In this document: positions 52,067 to 61,909 of the stretch, in pieces
Numbering within the stretch: position 1 is the stretch's first letter
Layout: every line of letters begins with the position of its first letter
Assembly: GCF_900113285.1 (NCBI RefSeq)
Contig: NZ_FOOT01000008.1
Span: 1-64,000 of the forward strand
DNA length: 64,000 nucleotides
Source of the DNA: Pontibacter chinhatensis
Lineage (GTDB): Bacteria; Bacteroidota; Bacteroidia; Cytophagales; Hymenobacteraceae
Reading direction: 5' to 3'
The notes under the pieces: generated by a model
The model's input: the letters and a program-made list of their open reading frames with translations, nothing else
The model's database searches: none
Told to the model about the DNA's origin: nothing
Made by a program: the position numbers and the translations under genes

Positions 52067-53797
52067 CTATTTCTTCAAAAGCTTGAAATTATTGGCTTGG
52101 CCATTCATTTCAGTTCTTACAAAATAGATTCCTTTCGGCAGTGACTGCCATAGTGTTATCTTCTCCAGCGAGCGGCCCTTGCTCACCTCGAATTGCTGTG
52201 TCATAACGGATCTGCCCATAGCGTCCAGCACCTGCACGTTCAGTTTGCCGGACTCGTCTGCGTTCAGTTCCAGGTTCACCTCGCCCTCAAATGGGTTCGG
52301 GAAAGCCTTTAGGCTGTAGTTGCTCACCTCGCCAAAGCTCACAGCCTTGGTAGTGAAATACTCGAATTGACCATCCATGTCTATTTGCTTGAGGCGGTAG
52401 TAGCGCGTGCCATACTTGCCATTTTCGGTGTCTTTGAAAGTATAAACCTGCTTGATAACGGTGTTGCCATTCTTAGTTGGCACGAAGTCCAGTTTGCGGA
52501 AGTTGAAGCCGTCCTGCGACACCTCCACCTCGAAGCCGGTGTTATTCTCCTCAGAGGCCGTGGCCCACTCCAGCAGCACGTTGTTGCCCTGCTTGGCCGC
52601 CGTGAAGTAGATGATCTCTACTGGGAGGGGGGTGATTGGTTCTGTAGTTGGTGTGAGAGTATAAACAGTATAGCAGCCCGTACTATTTGCCGTTATAGTG
52701 CATCTTACATTAAATTCTTTTGATGGTGTACTTTCTAAACTGAGTTGGTTGGTCTTGTTGCCAATGCTTTCCCAACCAGTACCTCTGTCTATTTCCCAGG
52801 CATATGATAAGACATCGCCTTTTGCCTCATATGTAGAAACTGCTGTGAATGTAACTGGTTCACCAGCTACTGGCTCTGCTGGAGCAGAAGTTATGTCAGC
52901 AGTAGGTTCCACTCTTTCATTAATATTTACAGTGACCTGTTGTGCACTACTCTCACAGCCTGCTGCAGTGGCAATGGTGGCATAGTATGTAGCTGAAGAA
53001 CTAAGGGAAGGGATTGTTAACGTAGATGCTGTTTGTCCCGGTATATGTATTCCATTGTTATAATCTGCTTGGGATGCATACCATCTATATGTTTCCTTTG
53101 CTGAAGCATTAGCTCCCGAGGCACTTAACACAACTTGACCTGCACCACAGGCTGGTGGGGCTGTAGAGATGCTAACAGTAGGTACTGTGATATTTGTGGG
53201 GCAGGCAATTTTAGTTATAACGATATCATCTACATGCATGTACGACTTATTAGCCGAGGGATTATGCATCCTAAATCCGACAAATAGGCTTTGTCTATTT
53301 GAGCTTAGTGCATCAACATTAAATGTTAGAGTATAATTAGCATATGCAGGAGTAACTAGAGGTGTAGTAATGAATGAATGTTCATATGCAGAAGCAGGGA
53401 ACCCAGTATAATCAGTTGAACTAGAAAAAAAGGTAATTGTAGCAGAAGATGGGTTTCTGTTATTTGCTGTAGTAGACCCACTCTTTGCTCTCAAAGTTAC
53501 ACTATATGTGTAACCTTTCTCAAATTCAATAGGGTTGACCAGTTTTATAATACCATCATATTTCGAGCTATTATCAGGCAGAGCCAAAATATATGCAGTT
53601 TCATTGCCATTATCACTTTTAGTTTCAAGAAGATCAGTGTTAACGCTTCTCCCTACAAATGTAAAAGGGGTTTGTGAGGTAGGACTAAAGTCAACTCTAG
53701 CTATTTCCGTCTGTCCAACCGCAGTCCCATTACTAAAAACAGCAGCCAGCAGCAAAGCCCAGAACAAGCAGGCAGATTGAGTAAAAATTTGTTTCAT
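52067..53797 (-). CDS. T9SS cargo protein with carbohydrate-binding-like and Ig-like domains
   Basis: A 576-residue surface or secreted protein. It has a signal peptide (MKQIFTQSACLFWALLLAAV) and an N-terminal beta-sandwich of about 180 residues (recalling carbohydrate-binding modules, with YTYSVTLRAKSGS and SYMHVDDIVIT). Next come Ig-like repeats (PPACGAGQVVLSASGANAS) and a PKD-like stretch. The C-terminal type A sorting domain is typical of type IX secretion (YSLKAFPNPFEGEVNLEL, ending in GIYFVRTEMNGQANNFKLLK). Residues of about 390-490 are nearly identical to the C-terminus of the giant neighbour gene. The ligand is unknown. Confidence 0.87.
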   Translation of the reverse strand: MKQIFTQSACLFWALLLAAVFSNGTAVGQTEIARVDFSPTSQTPFTFVGRSVNTDLLETKSDNGNETAYILALPDNSSKYDGIIKLVNPIEFEKGYTYSVTLRAKSGSTTANNRNPSSATITFFSSSTDYTGFPASAYEHSFITTPLVTPAYANYTLTFNVDALSSNRQSLFVGFRMHNPSANKSYMHVDDIVITKIACPTNITVPTVSISTAPPACGAGQVVLSASGANASAKETYRWYASQADYNNGIHIPGQTASTLTIPSLSSSATYYATIATAAGCESSAQQVTVNINERVEPTADITSAPAEPVAGEPVTFTAVSTYEAKGDVLSYAWEIDRGTGWESIGNKTNQLSLESTPSKEFNVRCTITANSTGCYTVYTLTPTTEPITPLPVEIIYFTAAKQGNNVLLEWATASEENNTGFEVEVSQDGFNFRKLDFVPTKNGNTVIKQVYTFKDTENGKYGTRYYRLKQIDMDGQFEYFTTKAVSFGEVSNYSLKAFPNPFEGEVNLELNADESGKLNVQVLDAMGRSVMTQQFEVSKGRSLEKITLWQSLPKGIYFVRTEMNGQANNFKLLKK

Positions 53798-53860
53798 AAA
53801 AAGGGGTTTAAAGGGTTTTGGTTGTATTTAGTTGGTTGTGTGTATCTGTTCTTGCTCCTG

Positions 53861-54026
53861 AAATTTTTAGGCAATAGCATTCCACCCACGCTTTTGGGCG
53901 TGCTATTCTAAGTCGGGTCATTTCCAGCTTTGGATGCTACTTGATGGAGAGCCTGTCAGTGAGGCTTTGCCATACTTTGTTTCATCAGTTGGCTATGGCT
54001 GGGTCACCTGAATTGCCTAAAAATTT
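53861..54026 (-). other. Candidate structured leader RNA or MITE-like element
   Basis: A 15-bp perfect inverted repeat (53861-53875 with 54012-54026) closes a 166-base unit, 64 bases upstream of the T9SS gene start at 53797. Read on the minus strand, the interior offers further helices: CCAGC/GCTGG, TGATG/CATCA or GCCATA/TATGGC, AGCCT/AGGCT and CACGC/GCGTG. That is a multibranch fold on a long closing stem, as in riboswitches. I recognise no known class. It could also be a palindromic mobile element; no target duplication is visible. Confidence 0.4.
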
Positions 54027-54293
54027 TACTTAATAATTACAGAAATAGTCTATTTAACGAGACAAGTATAAAGCAAAAAAGTAATACTGCATATATAGAA
54101 GCAGGCAAATTTTTAACTAACCCAATTCGAAATTGCACTTAAAACAAATTGTGTTAAAACAATAAATAGGTTTTTTATAGTATAATCATTCCAATCTATA
54201 TACATCAAAACCATACCAAAAATAGTATATATTAAATAAACAATATAACCGTTTAACCTATGTTAAATTGTGTTAAAATATTTTCTTAAAAAC

Positions 54294-54325
54294 GCAAAAG
54301 AGCCGGGTAAAATACCCGGCTCTTT
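54294..54325 (-). terminator. Terminator of the giant T9SS gene
   Basis: Perfect 13-bp stem AAAGAGCCGGGTA (54297-54309) with TACCCGGCTCTTT (54313-54325), a 3-base loop, and tail CTTTTGCGTTTTT on the minus strand. Confidence 0.85.
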
Positions 54326-54349
54326 CAGCTTTAAACCCTATTATTTGTC

Positions 54350-57300
54350 TTATTCTCTCAGCATCTTTATCTGGTGCATCTTGCCGTCGAGGTAAACCCT
54401 GAGGAAGTATACACCGTGCGGCAGGTCGCCCCTGATGTCGAGATTCACGGTGTTGAAGCCCTCTTCCACTACCACGTTCTGCTCCATTAACTGACGGCCA
54501 ACGGCGTTCCACATGGTTACCTGCACCTGGCCACTATTCTCGGCAGCAATATCCAGGGTAATCTTCGTGGTGAATGGGTTCGGGAAGGCTTTCACCTTAC
54601 TAGCTACTTCACTGAAGGTTACAGCCTTAGTGGTGAAGTACTCGAACCTGCCATCTTCATCAATTTGCTTCAGACGATAGTAGCGGGTACCGCGCTTGCC
54701 GTTCTCCTTGTCGGTATACTGGTACACCTGCTTGATAACGGTGTTGCCGTTCTTGGTCGGCACAAAGTCCAGCTTGCGGAAGTTAAAGCCGTCCTGAGAC
54801 ACCTGCACCTCGAAACCAGTGTTGTTCTCCTCAGAAGCGGTGGCCCACTCCAGCAGCACATTATTGCCCTGCTTAGCCGCCGTAAAGTAGATGATCTCTA
54901 CTGGGAGCGGAACGAGTGGCTCAGTTGTAATCAAGAGCACAGGGTCAAAACAGATTACTCCATTGTTATTAGGCGTAATTCTAACCCGCACATTGAACTC
55001 GCCTGGCTCTACAGGATCAATGATTAAGAAGTCTTCTCTATTTGTCTTGATAATATTCCATTCATTTCCCACATCATTTCCAATAGACCACTCATAGGAT
55101 AGGGCAGCACCTTCATCCTCAATATCAGAGAGAGCCGTTATCTTCAGCCATTCCCCTGGCAGGATTGGGTTTGCTGCTGTAATTTCTCCCTGCTCATTCT
55201 CGATGTACAGTGATGCACGAGAAGTTCTAATCGGATTCACAGTTACTGTACTTGTAGCTGCTTCACTACTTGAACAGGACCTGCTGTCCGTTACAATTAC
55301 AGAGTATGTTCCGGCCACCGTAGTTGGGAAACTGGCGACGTTACCAGGGTTGTCAAACCCACTTGGCACGGTCCAGGTGTAAGTATATGGTCCTAGGCCA
55401 CCGGTTGCGGAAGCAATAACAGTAGCTGTTTCTCCGGCACAAACAGTTGGGCTGTTTACACTTACAGTTGGTCTTGGATTTACCGTTACTGTGCTTGTAG
55501 CTGCTGCACTGCTTGCGCAGTCTCTGCTGTCCGTTACGCGCACGGTGTAGATACCTGCTACGGCAGTTTGGAAGCTAGCTGTAGTTGGCACCGGCCCTGA
55601 CCAACCTGCAGGTACTGTCCATGTGTAGGTGTAAGGACCTGTTCCGCCGCTTGGCACTGCATTAACAGTAACAGGCGCGTTCTCACATGTAGTTGGGCTG
55701 TTTACAGTTACAGTCGGTAATGGGTCAACTATAACTGTAGCACTGCCTGTCATTCCCTGCGAGCAAGCAGCAGTTGACTCGTCCACAACAGAAGTAGCTT
55801 CTACTGTATAAGTGCCTGCTACAGTCTGATTACCAAAGCTTATTGCCGCGCCAGTGCCTGCCACTGGAATGCCGACATTAGTGGCAGCCCCACCGTTCAC
55901 ACTTCTGCGCAATTGGTAATTAACTCCTACTTGCGAGCCACTTAAACCAATAGGCACGCCACTACCATTGGTACAGAAGCGTCCTCCACCGGTTACGTTA
56001 AAAGCAGTTGGAAGCGGCGTTTCGTTAATCGTTACTTGATTGAACATACCACAAGCTCCTGGACGAGCGGCAATTGGTATAACCGAATAAGTACCGGCTG
56101 TTTGATTTGTGAAGCTTATGCTTCTACCTGTTCCGGCAACAGGATTACCGATATTAGTTGTAGTACCATTAGCAGCAATCTGAACTAACTGGTAGCTTAC
56201 ACCGGTTTGCGATGATCCTATGGTGACGGACGCTCCTGTTGTTCCAGCGCAGTAATTACCTGCTGTTACTGTTTGCGGCACAACAACTACCATAGTAATT
56301 GAGTTATTAGATGTTGCAGTGCCACAAGGGCTACCTGCTGCAGTAAATCTTACAGCTACCCTATCTCCATTCTGAAGCGTAGATGTGGTAAAGGTAGGTC
56401 CTGTAGCTCCAGGAACCGGATTGTCATTAATTGTCCATTGGTATGATAATGTACCAGGTACAGCGTCCGGGGTAGCGGTAAATGTAACATCTGTACCCGG
56501 ACATATCGAACCAGGATTAGACATGTTTATACTTACATTCGGTGTACCTAAGTAAATCCTGTTTGAGAAAATGGTTGCTGTACTTGCGCAGGATGGTAAA
56601 GCATTGTTTCTAGGAATTGCTCTTGATATATAAAACTCCTCCGATGATAGGCTAGAATTACTGAAGCTTGCACCATTGTTAAAGTTACTTGGCAAGTTAT
56701 TTCCCTGTCCTATACCTGATTGGATTGTGAAAAGTTCAGACACATCCTCTCCCTCATCTACAACGTTTATCGGCACCGTCCTGATATCAGCTGGGTTTGG
56801 ATAAGTTACAACAGCATCTCTTAACACTCTAGCAGTATACTGTGTATTCACGCTCTTACATACAGGAAATGGCACCGTTTGCAACACCACAGTATAGGTT
56901 GAACGGCGAACGGTTATGGTCACGCTTGTTGAGTTTGAACAACTGCCGTTCGAATTCGCATTAGATACTGTGTAGGTAATATCAAAAGTTCTTTCGCTTT
57001 GCCCACCTGTTAATGCGTCGCACGGGGTAAATCGGTAGGTGCCATTTACTAAGGAAACACCTGGGCCGGAGAAGACAGCTGTACCACCTGCAGGCGGTGG
57101 CGACCCGGTTAAGGTGAAGAAGTAATTGCCGGCAAATCGCTCACCAGTAAAGTAAGTACGTCCTGCTGTCAGGTTAGTAATAGTAGGCGTGGCTGGTGTG
57201 GTATTAATGATAACTTGAACTGGCCTAACCACAGAACAACCTGCCCCGGACGTACCCCTGATATAGTAAGTACCACTAGCTGCAACAGCTGATGGGTTGC

Positions 57301-60300
57301 TTAACGGCGCTGTAGCCGCCTCATTTGTCCAATAGGTAAATGTCAGGCCAGGGGTGCTACCACTGGTTATAGCCGCTGCTGTCAGATCAACTGTGGTGGG
57401 CGAACAAACAGCAGCAGGATTATTGATAACCAGTGTAGGCGTTGGGTTAACGGTAACAGTTGTTGCTGCAGAAGTTGCGTTACAGCTGCCCTGAGTTACA
57501 CGCACTGTATAATCGCCACTTATATCTGCAGTAATCTGCCTAGTAGTACCAACTGGGGTTGTACCTCTAAACCATTGGTAAGCATAGGTAGCACCTGCCG
57601 GCGCGGGTGGAGCAGTTAATGTGACAGTACCACCCTGGCAGAAGGTAACAGGACCAGATGTCTGAATAGTCGCTGTTGGAGTAGGATTTACCGTTACAAC
57701 CGTAGCAGCTGATGTGGTGTTACAATCTGTACCGCTTACTGATACTGAAACAGTATAACTGCCGCTCTCTGATACAACCAGCGTTGGACCTGTACCAACT
57801 TGTTCAGTTCCATTCCTGAACCAGGTAAAGTCCGTGCCAATATCTGTGTTGGCGGTTAAAGTTATAGAACCTCCTGAGCAGAACACAGTCGGACCAGACG
57901 CACTAATCGTAGCTGTAGGCGCTGGATTTACAGTAACAGTTGTAGCTGCAGATTCAACAGAGCATTCGTTATTTGTTACTACTACAGTATAATCACCCGC
58001 TGCGCTTGCAGTGTAGCTGCTGCTAATTGCGCCTGGTATACTTGCCCCATTTAAAAACCACTGATATGTATTACCTGTAGCCTCGGGAGCACTTAACACC
58101 ACATTGCCACCCTGGCAGAAAGTAGTAGGGGTACTTGTGGTGATAGTAGCAGTTGGCAGAGGCTTAACTTGAAGCACAACAGCGCTGCTGGCATCTGCAC
58201 ACCCTGCTGCCGAATTGCTCGCGGTTAAGGTGATGGTGGCGCTGCCGGTGCCGGTAGCAGTTACGGTAGCGGTAGCTACTCCTGTTTCGGGGTTTATAAC
58301 CTGGTTAGAAATTACAAAGCTCCCATTATCTGAACTCCATTCAGCTGTCTCGCCAGTAAATGTAGCTGTTACCTCAAAGCTGGCAGTGTTACCAGGCACA
58401 AAGCATACCGCTGCACCACCGCTCGTTATACTGGCTGCAGGCTGTGGACTAACAGTAACAGTTACTTCTGTTGAGGTCTTGGTGCAGATACCATTGCTAA
58501 CTCTAACACTATAATCTCCTGTTGCCGTAGCAAGATAGGTACGCCCGGTTGCTCCATCTATCTCCTCACCATTAACTAACCACTGATAAGTATATGTTTG
58601 TCCAACTGGTGCCTGCGTGGCTTCCAAAAGCACACTACCACCTTCACAAAACTCTGTTGGCGGCGTAAATGTAATTGCTGCCTCTTCAACATTGCTTACT
58701 CTAACTACAGTAGCCGCTGAAGTATTAGGGCATCCTTCTTCACTTGTAACAATTACGCTGTAGCTACCTGAGTCTCTAACTGTTAGGCTGCTTGATGTTT
58801 CGCCTATAATTTCTTCTCCATCCAATAACCACTGATAAGTATATTCTCCGGTAGTTGGCACAGGAGCATTAAGCACAACAGAACCGCCTGTACAGAAGTC
58901 TGTTGGCCCTGTAGGGGTGATAGTTGTCGGCGGCAGTTGGTGAACCGTAACAGTTATTGGCTCAACAGCCACAACAGAACATGTATTTACAGTTACCTCT
59001 ACATTGTAAGTTCCAGAAGCAAATACTTCATAGGTTTGTGCTGTACCTAGCGTTGTTTCAGGAGAACTTTCTTCAAACCATCTGTAAGTATATGTCCCCA
59101 CTTCAGGCGTTTCCGGGTCAGCTACGGCGGTCAATACAACAGAGCCACCCGCGCAAAACTCAAGTTCAGACCCTTCCGTTATGCCGATGGTTGGCAAAGC
59201 CTGCTCCGTAACTATGGTAGCTGCCGACATAACAGTACACTCCCCCAGCGTAACTTCTACGGTATAGCTGCCTGAGGCATCAGTGCTAATACTGCTTTCT
59301 GTTCCACCAGTTATAATCACTCCATCCAGGTACCACTGATAGGAATAGCCTGTGCCTGTCTGGGCAGTAAGTGTTACATTTTCCCCTTCACATACCACGG
59401 CATTTGGTCCCTGCGTAATCACGGCAACTGGGTTAGGGTTAACTGTTACGGTAACCTGAGAGGTAACGGTACAGCCTCCTGATACAGCTGTAACAGTATA
59501 GGTAGTGGTTGTGGCAGGGCTTGCCGTTACAGTAGCACCAGATGTTGCGCTAAGTCCTGCTGCCGGCGACCAGGTATAAGAGTCGGCACCACTTGCTGTT
59601 AAGGTAGTAGAGCCTCCCGCACAAATCGCAGCAGGATCAGCAGTTACTGTAACCGTAGGCTGTGGTGTAACCGTCACCGCAACAGCATTAGACCGTGCGC
59701 TAGTACAAGCACCTATCGATGTGCTAATCTCTACCGAATAGCTGCCCGATGTAGCTGCAGAATAAGTGGCTGATGTAGCCCCAGGAATAGCTGTATCTCC
59801 GTTATACCACCGGTAATTATAAGTAACACCTGAAGGTGCCGCTGGAGAAGCCTGTGCTGTTAGCAATACTGTTTGTCCCTGGCACACTGCAGGTGGGCTA
59901 GCAGGAGTAACTGTTGCGGTTGGTGTTTGAATAGCTCTAGCTACTACTGCTGTCCTTGTCGCACTTTCACAGCCTGCTGCACTTACACTGGTTACAAAAT
60001 ATGTTCTGCTTTCTCCAGCAGCTAAGGCAGGAGTTGTAAAATCCGCACTTGTGGCACCATCGATTGGTGTTGTAGCAGTATTGGAAATATACCAACGATA
60101 ACTGCCGCTAGCAGGTGCGCCAGAGGCAGTTAATGTAACGGTTCCAGGACCACATCTCACCTGCTCTGCTGCAGTTGGTGCATTAGGAATATCGTTAATA
60201 GTTGCCGTTACAGCAGTTCTCGTAGCACTTTCGCAACCGGCCGGACTAACAGTACTAACATAGTAAGTTGTAGTGGTAGTTAGGCTTGGAGTGGTAAAGC

Positions 60301-61045
60301 TTGGGCCAGTAACAGTTGCACCTGCTGAGTTTGTAAGAGCTGTTCCGCCGGTGACTGTAGAATACCATCGATAGCTACCCCCATTAGGTGCGCCAGAAGC
60401 CGAAAGTGTAACTGCACCATTACCACACCGACTATTAGGTGTAGTGTTTGGTGCAGCAGGCAAGTTAACGCACGTTTGGGTAATAATTAAGTCATCAATA
60501 AACATTGATGCGTTATTAATTGCTGTTTCTACATATAAACCGATATAAAGAGTTTGCTGGGCATTAACTGTGAAAGAATTAGAATTTAAAGTTCTATAAG
60601 TTGTACTTGTAACATTATTACCTGTAGATGTTAAAATTCTATTTGCAGGATTTTTTGCTGCTGTAATTGAAGAGCCACTTAAAATTTCAAGTTTTCCATC
60701 ACCAGCGTTTTCTCTTGCTCTTACGGAGACACGATAACTAACATCTGGATATATGGTAAGGCCTGTATTAACCACAACATATCCTTGATACCCTCTTGGA
60801 TTGCCATTAGTACCAGGTACTAGTAACTCGTTGTTTGAAATAACGGGGCCGCCTGTTCCTACATAAGTGAATTCGAACGACAATCCTGCCGCACTTGTAA
60901 ATCCATTATTATAGATGGTGGTTGGCTGCCCCAAAGCCACATTTCCCATCATCAGGAATAGCAGGAGCAGCCAACTGGTTAGGTAAACTTTGCCAAGGCG
61001 GGCGCTGATAGCTTTGGCAATCAACTGAGTAAAACGTTGTTTCAT
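54350..61045 (-). CDS. Giant T9SS-exported adhesin-like protein with many Ig-like repeats
   Basis: A 2231-residue secreted or surface protein. It has a signal peptide (LTSWLLLLFLMMGNVALGQ) and an N-terminal beta-sandwich like that of its neighbour. A long run of about 80-90-residue Ig-like units follows, each with a pattern such as GPTVFCSGGSITLTANT ... TVTVNPTP, and a PKD-like region near the end. The last 190 residues hold the conserved LPVEIIYFTAAKQGNNVLLE module and a type A T9SS sorting domain (VKAFPNPFTTKITLDI). Such repeat proteins mediate adhesion or gliding-like surface functions (inference). Only three AAGTATA copies occur in 6.7 kb. Confidence 0.9.
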   Translation of the reverse strand: MKQRFTQLIAKAISARLGKVYLTSWLLLLFLMMGNVALGQPTTIYNNGFTSAAGLSFEFTYVGTGGPVISNNELLVPGTNGNPRGYQGYVVVNTGLTIYPDVSYRVSVRARENAGDGKLEILSGSSITAAKNPANRILTSTGNNVTSTTYRTLNSNSFTVNAQQTLYIGLYVETAINNASMFIDDLIITQTCVNLPAAPNTTPNSRCGNGAVTLSASGAPNGGSYRWYSTVTGGTALTNSAGATVTGPSFTTPSLTTTTTYYVSTVSPAGCESATRTAVTATINDIPNAPTAAEQVRCGPGTVTLTASGAPASGSYRWYISNTATTPIDGATSADFTTPALAAGESRTYFVTSVSAAGCESATRTAVVARAIQTPTATVTPASPPAVCQGQTVLLTAQASPAAPSGVTYNYRWYNGDTAIPGATSATYSAATSGSYSVEISTSIGACTSARSNAVAVTVTPQPTVTVTADPAAICAGGSTTLTASGADSYTWSPAAGLSATSGATVTASPATTTTYTVTAVSGGCTVTSQVTVTVNPNPVAVITQGPNAVVCEGENVTLTAQTGTGYSYQWYLDGVIITGGTESSISTDASGSYTVEVTLGECTVMSAATIVTEQALPTIGITEGSELEFCAGGSVVLTAVADPETPEVGTYTYRWFEESSPETTLGTAQTYEVFASGTYNVEVTVNTCSVVAVEPITVTVHQLPPTTITPTGPTDFCTGGSVVLNAPVPTTGEYTYQWLLDGEEIIGETSSSLTVRDSGSYSVIVTSEEGCPNTSAATVVRVSNVEEAAITFTPPTEFCEGGSVLLEATQAPVGQTYTYQWLVNGEEIDGATGRTYLATATGDYSVRVSNGICTKTSTEVTVTVSPQPAASITSGGAAVCFVPGNTASFEVTATFTGETAEWSSDNGSFVISNQVINPETGVATATVTATGTGSATITLTASNSAAGCADASSAVVLQVKPLPTATITTSTPTTFCQGGNVVLSAPEATGNTYQWFLNGASIPGAISSSYTASAAGDYTVVVTNNECSVESAATTVTVNPAPTATISASGPTVFCSGGSITLTANTDIGTDFTWFRNGTEQVGTGPTLVVSESGSYTVSVSVSGTDCNTTSAATVVTVNPTPTATIQTSGPVTFCQGGTVTLTAPPAPAGATYAYQWFRGTTPVGTTRQITADISGDYTVRVTQGSCNATSAATTVTVNPTPTLVINNPAAVCSPTTVDLTAAAITSGSTPGLTFTYWTNEAATAPLSNPSAVAASGTYYIRGTSGAGCSVVRPVQVIINTTPATPTITNLTAGRTYFTGERFAGNYFFTLTGSPPPAGGTAVFSGPGVSLVNGTYRFTPCDALTGGQSERTFDITYTVSNANSNGSCSNSTSVTITVRRSTYTVVLQTVPFPVCKSVNTQYTARVLRDAVVTYPNPADIRTVPINVVDEGEDVSELFTIQSGIGQGNNLPSNFNNGASFSNSSLSSEEFYISRAIPRNNALPSCASTATIFSNRIYLGTPNVSINMSNPGSICPGTDVTFTATPDAVPGTLSYQWTINDNPVPGATGPTFTTSTLQNGDRVAVRFTAAGSPCGTATSNNSITMVVVVPQTVTAGNYCAGTTGASVTIGSSQTGVSYQLVQIAANGTTTNIGNPVAGTGRSISFTNQTAGTYSVIPIAARPGACGMFNQVTINETPLPTAFNVTGGGRFCTNGSGVPIGLSGSQVGVNYQLRRSVNGGAATNVGIPVAGTGAAISFGNQTVAGTYTVEATSVVDESTAACSQGMTGSATVIVDPLPTVTVNSPTTCENAPVTVNAVPSGGTGPYTYTWTVPAGWSGPVPTTASFQTAVAGIYTVRVTDSRDCASSAAATSTVTVNPRPTVSVNSPTVCAGETATVIASATGGLGPYTYTWTVPSGFDNPGNVASFPTTVAGTYSVIVTDSRSCSSSEAATSTVTVNPIRTSRASLYIENEQGEITAANPILPGEWLKITALSDIEDEGAALSYEWSIGNDVGNEWNIIKTNREDFLIIDPVEPGEFNVRVRITPNNNGVICFDPVLLITTEPLVPLPVEIIYFTAAKQGNNVLLEWATASEENNTGFEVQVSQDGFNFRKLDFVPTKNGNTVIKQVYQYTDKENGKRGTRYYRLKQIDEDGRFEYFTTKAVTFSEVASKVKAFPNPFTTKITLDIAAENSGQVQVTMWNAVGRQLMEQNVVVEEGFNTVNLDIRGDLPHGVYFLRVYLDGKMHQIKMLRE

Positions 61046-61909
61046 AAAATGTGGGAATAAGATTGGGGTTTAAGGCTGTATGCTTTGGCCTTGGTGATGC
61101 TTGTGGGTCAGGTGAAACGAAAGCCTGGGGCTTTACAGTAGGGCAAAGTATAGCTAGGCAATAGGTTTATTAGCCGATTTTACCAGCTAAAACCATATTG
61201 CAGATAGGCTAAGTCTAACCAGCCTATAGAGTTGGGTATATAGAGCGCAGGAAGAAAAAGTGATTCAGGCTACCTCGCTTTGGCCAGGCCCTAAGGGGCT
61301 CCACGCACATAGTAGGGGGTAGTAGCTATAGGCATATATTCTATTTCTATAGTTTTTTATTATTATTCAAAGAGAATATACCCAAGTTACTATAATTTGT
61401 TACAGCGGCAACGCAATATTTATTCTATAAATAATATATAAACCTATAAGATTGTACTACAAAAACAGCCTGTAAACTTCTGCTAGTATGGGACATACAG
61501 CTTAACACATATACAGGTATGATTTTATGGCAACACCGGCACATTAAATTGCACTAAAATAATTTTAATTTTATCTAAGATTTTGCGATGTATTTGCTGC
61601 AGAACACTCCCTTTTTGAAATAAGAAGTACTGAGGAAGCATTAATGCAGGTGGTGGAAGTGTACCTAGTAAGGGTAGAGTTTATCATACTTTGGGTAAAG
61701 TATAAAAGAGCATCTGCTCAAGAACTTACACTTGCCAGCAATGGTAAATGCTGGAGCTAAATATTCCGATTCTGCGCTTGTACTGTTATACTTGGCTTAT
61801 ACCTGCGTTTCTTGCACCAGACGCCCGTATTTTATACTTGCAAAAGCCTCCGCAAAACAGGAAATTGCAGGTATAACCAAACATCTAACCTATACTTCCA
61901 CCTTTACTC
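61046..61909. other. Divergent intergenic region between the giant T9SS gene and the M14 peptidase
   Basis: 864 bases without a gene. It holds several short hairpins (for example ATAGGCT/AGCCTAT near 61205-61228), the 10-mer TAGGCAATAG (61155-61164) that also occurs in the leader of the smaller T9SS gene, a very AT-rich middle (about 61340-61600), and four AAGTATA/TATACTT copies close to the peptidase start. No clear TTG/TAnnTTTG promoter was found for either gene. Confidence 0.55.

Larger units (their letters stand above)
53798..54349. other. Intergenic region between the two T9SS genes
   Basis: 552 bases, no gene. It holds the 166-bp stem-loop (53861-54026), an AT-rich stretch with the direct repeat AATTGTGTTAAAA (near 54150 and 54265), and the terminator of the giant gene (54294-54325). 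It also contains one AAGTATA at 54065. Confidence 0.65.

Noticed and set aside
53861..54026. c-di-GMP (GEMM-I) or cobalamin riboswitch
   Set aside because: Words such as GCAAAGCC recall GEMM, but the helix order and the B12-box and conserved cores are not matched.
54350..61045. Repeated motifs in the giant gene taken as a CRISPR or tandem-DNA array
   Set aside because: The repeats are protein-level Ig-like units of about 80-90 codons with diverged DNA; there are no short identical repeats with unique spacers.
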